Shown in pieces: positions 61,170 to 64,000 of a DNA stretch of 64,000 nt. The first letter of the stretch is position 1. Each line of letters starts with the position of its first letter. A program made the position numbers and the translations under genes. The DNA comes from Halisarca cf. caerulea (taxonomy: Eukaryota; Porifera; Demospongiae; Chondrillida; Halisarcidae). The stretch spans positions 1,187,601-1,251,600 of the forward strand of contig CAUJGJ010000083.1 of assembly GCA_963170055.1 (NCBI GenBank), in the 5' to 3' direction. The notes under the pieces are model-generated. The model was given only the letters and a program-made list of their open reading frames with translations. It did not search any database and was not told the DNA's origin.

Positions 61170-64000
61170 ATTTAATTGTGTGTGTGTGTGTGTGTGTGTG
61201 TGCATTTAATTGTGTGTGTGTGTGTGGGGGGGGGGGGGGGTGGGGGTGGGTGGGTGGGTGTATGTGTGTGTATGTGTGTGTGTGTGTACATTTGTGTGTG
61301 TGCATGTGTATGTATGTGTGTGTGTGTGTGCGCATTTGTGTGTGTGTGTGTGTTTGTGTGTTTGTGTGCAACAGTATAATATCATACAGTTTGTGTTTAT
61401 TCTTTCAGCATGAACCGTGCAAAAAATCCAATTTTCGTCAAACTCTTTTAAAATTGGTTTACTCCAAATTAATTTTATTAATATCCACATGTTCTTTTAA
61501 GTCCATCTTTCTATATAGATCAGATTATGACTTTGCAAAGTCTCAAGTTATTCAAGTTGATGATGTGAACCTTGAAGAAGATGACCCAATGAAGGGATTG
61601 AGTGTTCCCTTTTGGACGAAATTTGTTGCCTTTGTGTTGATTATCCTTCTCGGTGGAGCACTGCTAATCTGTTCAGTCCTCACTAAAACCACATTTACTG
61701 CCATCACAAGTCGAATAGTTCTGAACTCATCATCACGATCAGATGGGTTCGCGGCATCACCAACTACAGAATCAATAAAAACTTCATCGGTTGCTTTTGT
61801 CCAGGTTGTTCTTATACTGTGCACTCCTCAAGTCTTTACAACTTTGAGGTCATTCTTAGCTGGGGTAGCTGGAAAATCTACTACTCATTTTCCTTGGCCA
61901 AACAAGTTATCCCTTATTGTGGTAAGTATTGTTGGTGTTCACCCACTCCTGTATATTCCAATCAAAGAGTTGTGTAAACCGATAATAATACAAAAGCATT
62001 TACATTATGATTTCATCATAATGTACCCAATTAAAGTGCGAGAAAACAATGTATTGCAGTGAATTCTCATTAGTCTGCCCCCACTTATCCATCAATTAAA
62101 TCCTTCTATCTGCCATCAATTTGTGCATGAATGGATTGGAATGGCTTTTCCCATCACTATTGATAATCTGCCAAACTAGATCATTAATCCACCCAAAATT
62201 AAATTTCAAAATATAATTGTGGTGATTAATGAGAATTCACTGTAGTGGTAAAACATCTCAAACTTACTCAGCTATTTTAAATTTAATTCTATAGGTCTTA
62301 TCTGGGTATATAATTGTTCAGATGGCTACATATGCACACCATGAATCACCTAAGGAGATTCATGGTGTCTATCAGTCATAAGCATCTGGTGCTATGACAT
62401 ATTGGCACAAATAATAATTATTATATGGTTATTTTGTACAAAATATGGACCACTAAATATCAATATGGATCTGCGGTCATATAGAACATATGGCTTGAGG
62501 TGGAAGCCTTATATTGTGAGGTTTTATGAGTGCTCAATATTGATCATGAACTCACAGGAAGTCCATCTTCACTGCTCACTGTGAGAAGTAAGCTTAGCAC
62601 ATAGCCAAGATATACTCAATAAAGCAATTAGTATTCCTTGAGGATGATTGTCACTGACTGATTCCCTTTATATGGAACATCAATCATTTTTAAAGCTATG
62701 AAATGATTCATTGATACATGGAAGCCCATATAACACTGTCTCAGTCCAAACGCAGATCAATGCTACTGGTCCGCAAACCATGCCTTTTCACCAAAAGGCA
62801 TTCTCTATCCGTGCCCCAACCTGAGCATCAACATACCTTGCTCCTGAACGCTTCAACAAATGAGCATTTCAAGAAAGAAAAAACAGAAATTGGACAAAAG
62901 CACCAATTAGTATGGCCACGCAGACAAAGCGAGAGATGAAGTCCCTGCACAGCAGAAGTAATTAACCTCGGTATAATGGTTTAAACATAAGCATGAGGAC
63001 TGAATGACCTTTGTATATCATTCTTCCAGGACGCTTCACCTACTCAGGACTTAGCTTTTAAATTCCATACACTCCTTAATATGCAGAGCTGCATACAGGA
63101 TTATTGGGCTGGCGGGGAGGGACAAATTGAGATTCTTAAAATTATTTGGGAGGGCAATGTAATAAGGGAGTGTATGTAAATGTACAGAGAGCGGCAAAGA
63201 AGGATAGTTTAGGGCTTGAGGTTTCTTCTAGGGAGCTAGGGGGGATCGAGTGGGGGTAATTCTGTGGTATTGTAGAGGTGTGCATTACTAGCTAGGAGGA
63301 CTGGGGGTATGCTCCCTCAGAGAAAATTTGCTTTTTATGTCTGTAAGGTGGTATCTGAGGCAATTTTAGACCACTTCAGCAGGTTTGTAAATATACCACT
63401 GCAATTAGACATACTATAACAAAGAGGGCAACTGGGTCACAAAGAAGGGGAGAAAGCAATTCTTTCAGCTTTGTTTCGGACCAAAGAAATTCTGTTATCC
63501 CTGACAATACGTAATCTAACATTAATTTTTGGTTTCCAGTATAACTGGATAATTATATGAATCTTAACATAATATTATATGCCTTAAAATTATAATATTG
63601 TATGGGCCTATTATTATGTACCAACAGTAGCCATTTGCAAGGGACAAGGGGTTGGTGACAGTGCAAGGTCTTGAGGGAATTTGTGGAATTATGACATAAT
63701 GCTTGTTTTTACCCATTTTAATTCCTACGTATAAATCATGCCTTTCGGGAAACCTTAGTGTATGCTCAGATGTAAGTCTAGCCAGGGAGTCAGCAGCAAT
63801 CCTTTAAGGGGCAAATCTCGTCCTCCCCAAATGCAGCCCAGCTATAATGACAGAATGATTGCACATTGAATGGATATTTAGTCTAAAGTCTATGTACTAT
63901 AATTGTTGATTGTGAATATAACAGTCATGCTATCTGTTTTAATAGGGTGTTACTGCAAGCATCTTTGAATCAGCTGCAATGAGTGCATTTGCCCTTCTAG
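60557..64000 (+). CDS. CHS: Chitin synthase-like membrane protein (5' part, runs off window)
   Basis: Three exons join in phase: 60557-60639 (MAKRRVTQGDVELQGDVEIQ...NR), 61519-61921 and 63946-64000 (continues). The split Arg codon (AG|A) and the phase 0 second junction support the model. The start ATG opens a polar N-terminus. Then come a membrane segment (FVAFVLIILLGGALLICSVL), a Ser-rich loop (RIVLNSSSRSD), a second segment with VVLILCTPQVFTTLRSFLAG, and a PWP loop followed by a third segment (IVGVTASIFESAAMSAFALL). The order CxPQVxTxxRSxxxG...PWP...E in a hydrophobic helix is typical of the N-terminal membrane domain of metazoan chitin synthases, which polymerise UDP-GlcNAc at the plasma membrane. 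The catalytic glycosyltransferase domain lies beyond the window, so the call rests on the N-terminus. Confidence 0.68.
61126..61371. repeat. (TG)n and G-run microsatellite in CHS intron 1
   Basis: TG tracts interrupted by CATTTAATTG twice, a G run at 61226-61240 and TGGG repeats. Confidence 0.95.
62055..62244. mobile_element. 190-bp MITE in CHS intron 2
   Basis: GCAGTGAATTCTCATTAGTC at the left and TGATTAATGAGAATTCACTG, TA at the right are inverted ends. Inner words TCATTAATCCACCC/CCCCCACTTATCC also echo each other. Confidence 0.72.

Noticed and set aside
61130..61518. Upstream extension of the chitin synthase exon into the TG tract
   Set aside because: The frame is open only because TG repeats lack stops; a good acceptor at 61517-61518 joins in phase to the exon ending at 60639.

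Overview
The window looks like nuclear DNA of an invertebrate animal, most plausibly an early-branching metazoan such as a sponge. This is an inference. Genes are split by GT-AG introns, intergenic DNA is AT-rich and full of TG/CA and TA microsatellites, minisatellites and short inverted-repeat transposons, and the recognisable host genes are animal-type: PAF-acetylhydrolases, a TRMT10B-like tRNA methyltransferase and the start of a probable chitin synthase. There is no sign of bacterial operons. The species cannot be fixed from sequence alone.

Positions 1-46,220 hold a head-to-tail tandem array, all on the + strand, of platelet-activating-factor acetylhydrolase genes (PLA2G7/PAFAH2 family, phospholipase A2 group VII). 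Gene A (102-2012) lacks its 5' exons because of the window edge. Genes B (6033-12422), C (15092-21373), D (23943-29641), E (36621-40243) and F (41793-46220) are complete. Each has nine coding exons with the same intron phases and a predicted product of 405-425 residues. All keep the Ser-Asp-His triad: GxSxG, LDxW(M/T)FP and the exon 8 His. A broken copy of exons 7-9 (4101-5009) and an isolated exon 9 relic in intron 7 of gene D record unequal exchange. The 67-bp last intron is almost identical in all seven copies although the other introns differ, which points to gene conversion or to selection on that intron.

The spaces between these genes are filled by mobile DNA: a tRNA-derived SINE (two copies), pogo/Tigger-like elements and MITEs with TACAGT...ACTGTA ends, fold-back MITEs crowded just upstream of genes B, C and E, a relic LINE (about 12,975-13,925), and several relics of a second reverse-transcriptase family (3.4-3.9 kb, 22.9-23.3 kb, 30.0-30.8 kb). 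The 31.4-36.5 kb stretch is a mosaic of duplicated modules with a truncated RecQ-like helicase fragment.

From 46 kb on, a minus-strand TRMT10B-like gene occupies 47,534 to about 50,837; its N-terminal exons are unresolved. A recently inserted, 5'-truncated retroelement lies at 51,992-54,678, flanked by 15-bp target-site duplications. It carries one open frame of at least 806 codons with a reverse transcriptase, a C-C-H-C zinc knuckle and a D...DxR endonuclease-like tail. Next come minisatellites (28-bp and 64-bp units), a 106-bp fold-back and a 568-bp long inverted repeat. At the right edge (60,557-64,000) are three exons of a multi-membrane protein matching the N-terminus of animal chitin synthases; the gene runs out of the window.

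The genes do not form one pathway. The main biological theme is a locally expanded lipid-hydrolase family being reshaped by gene conversion and transposons.
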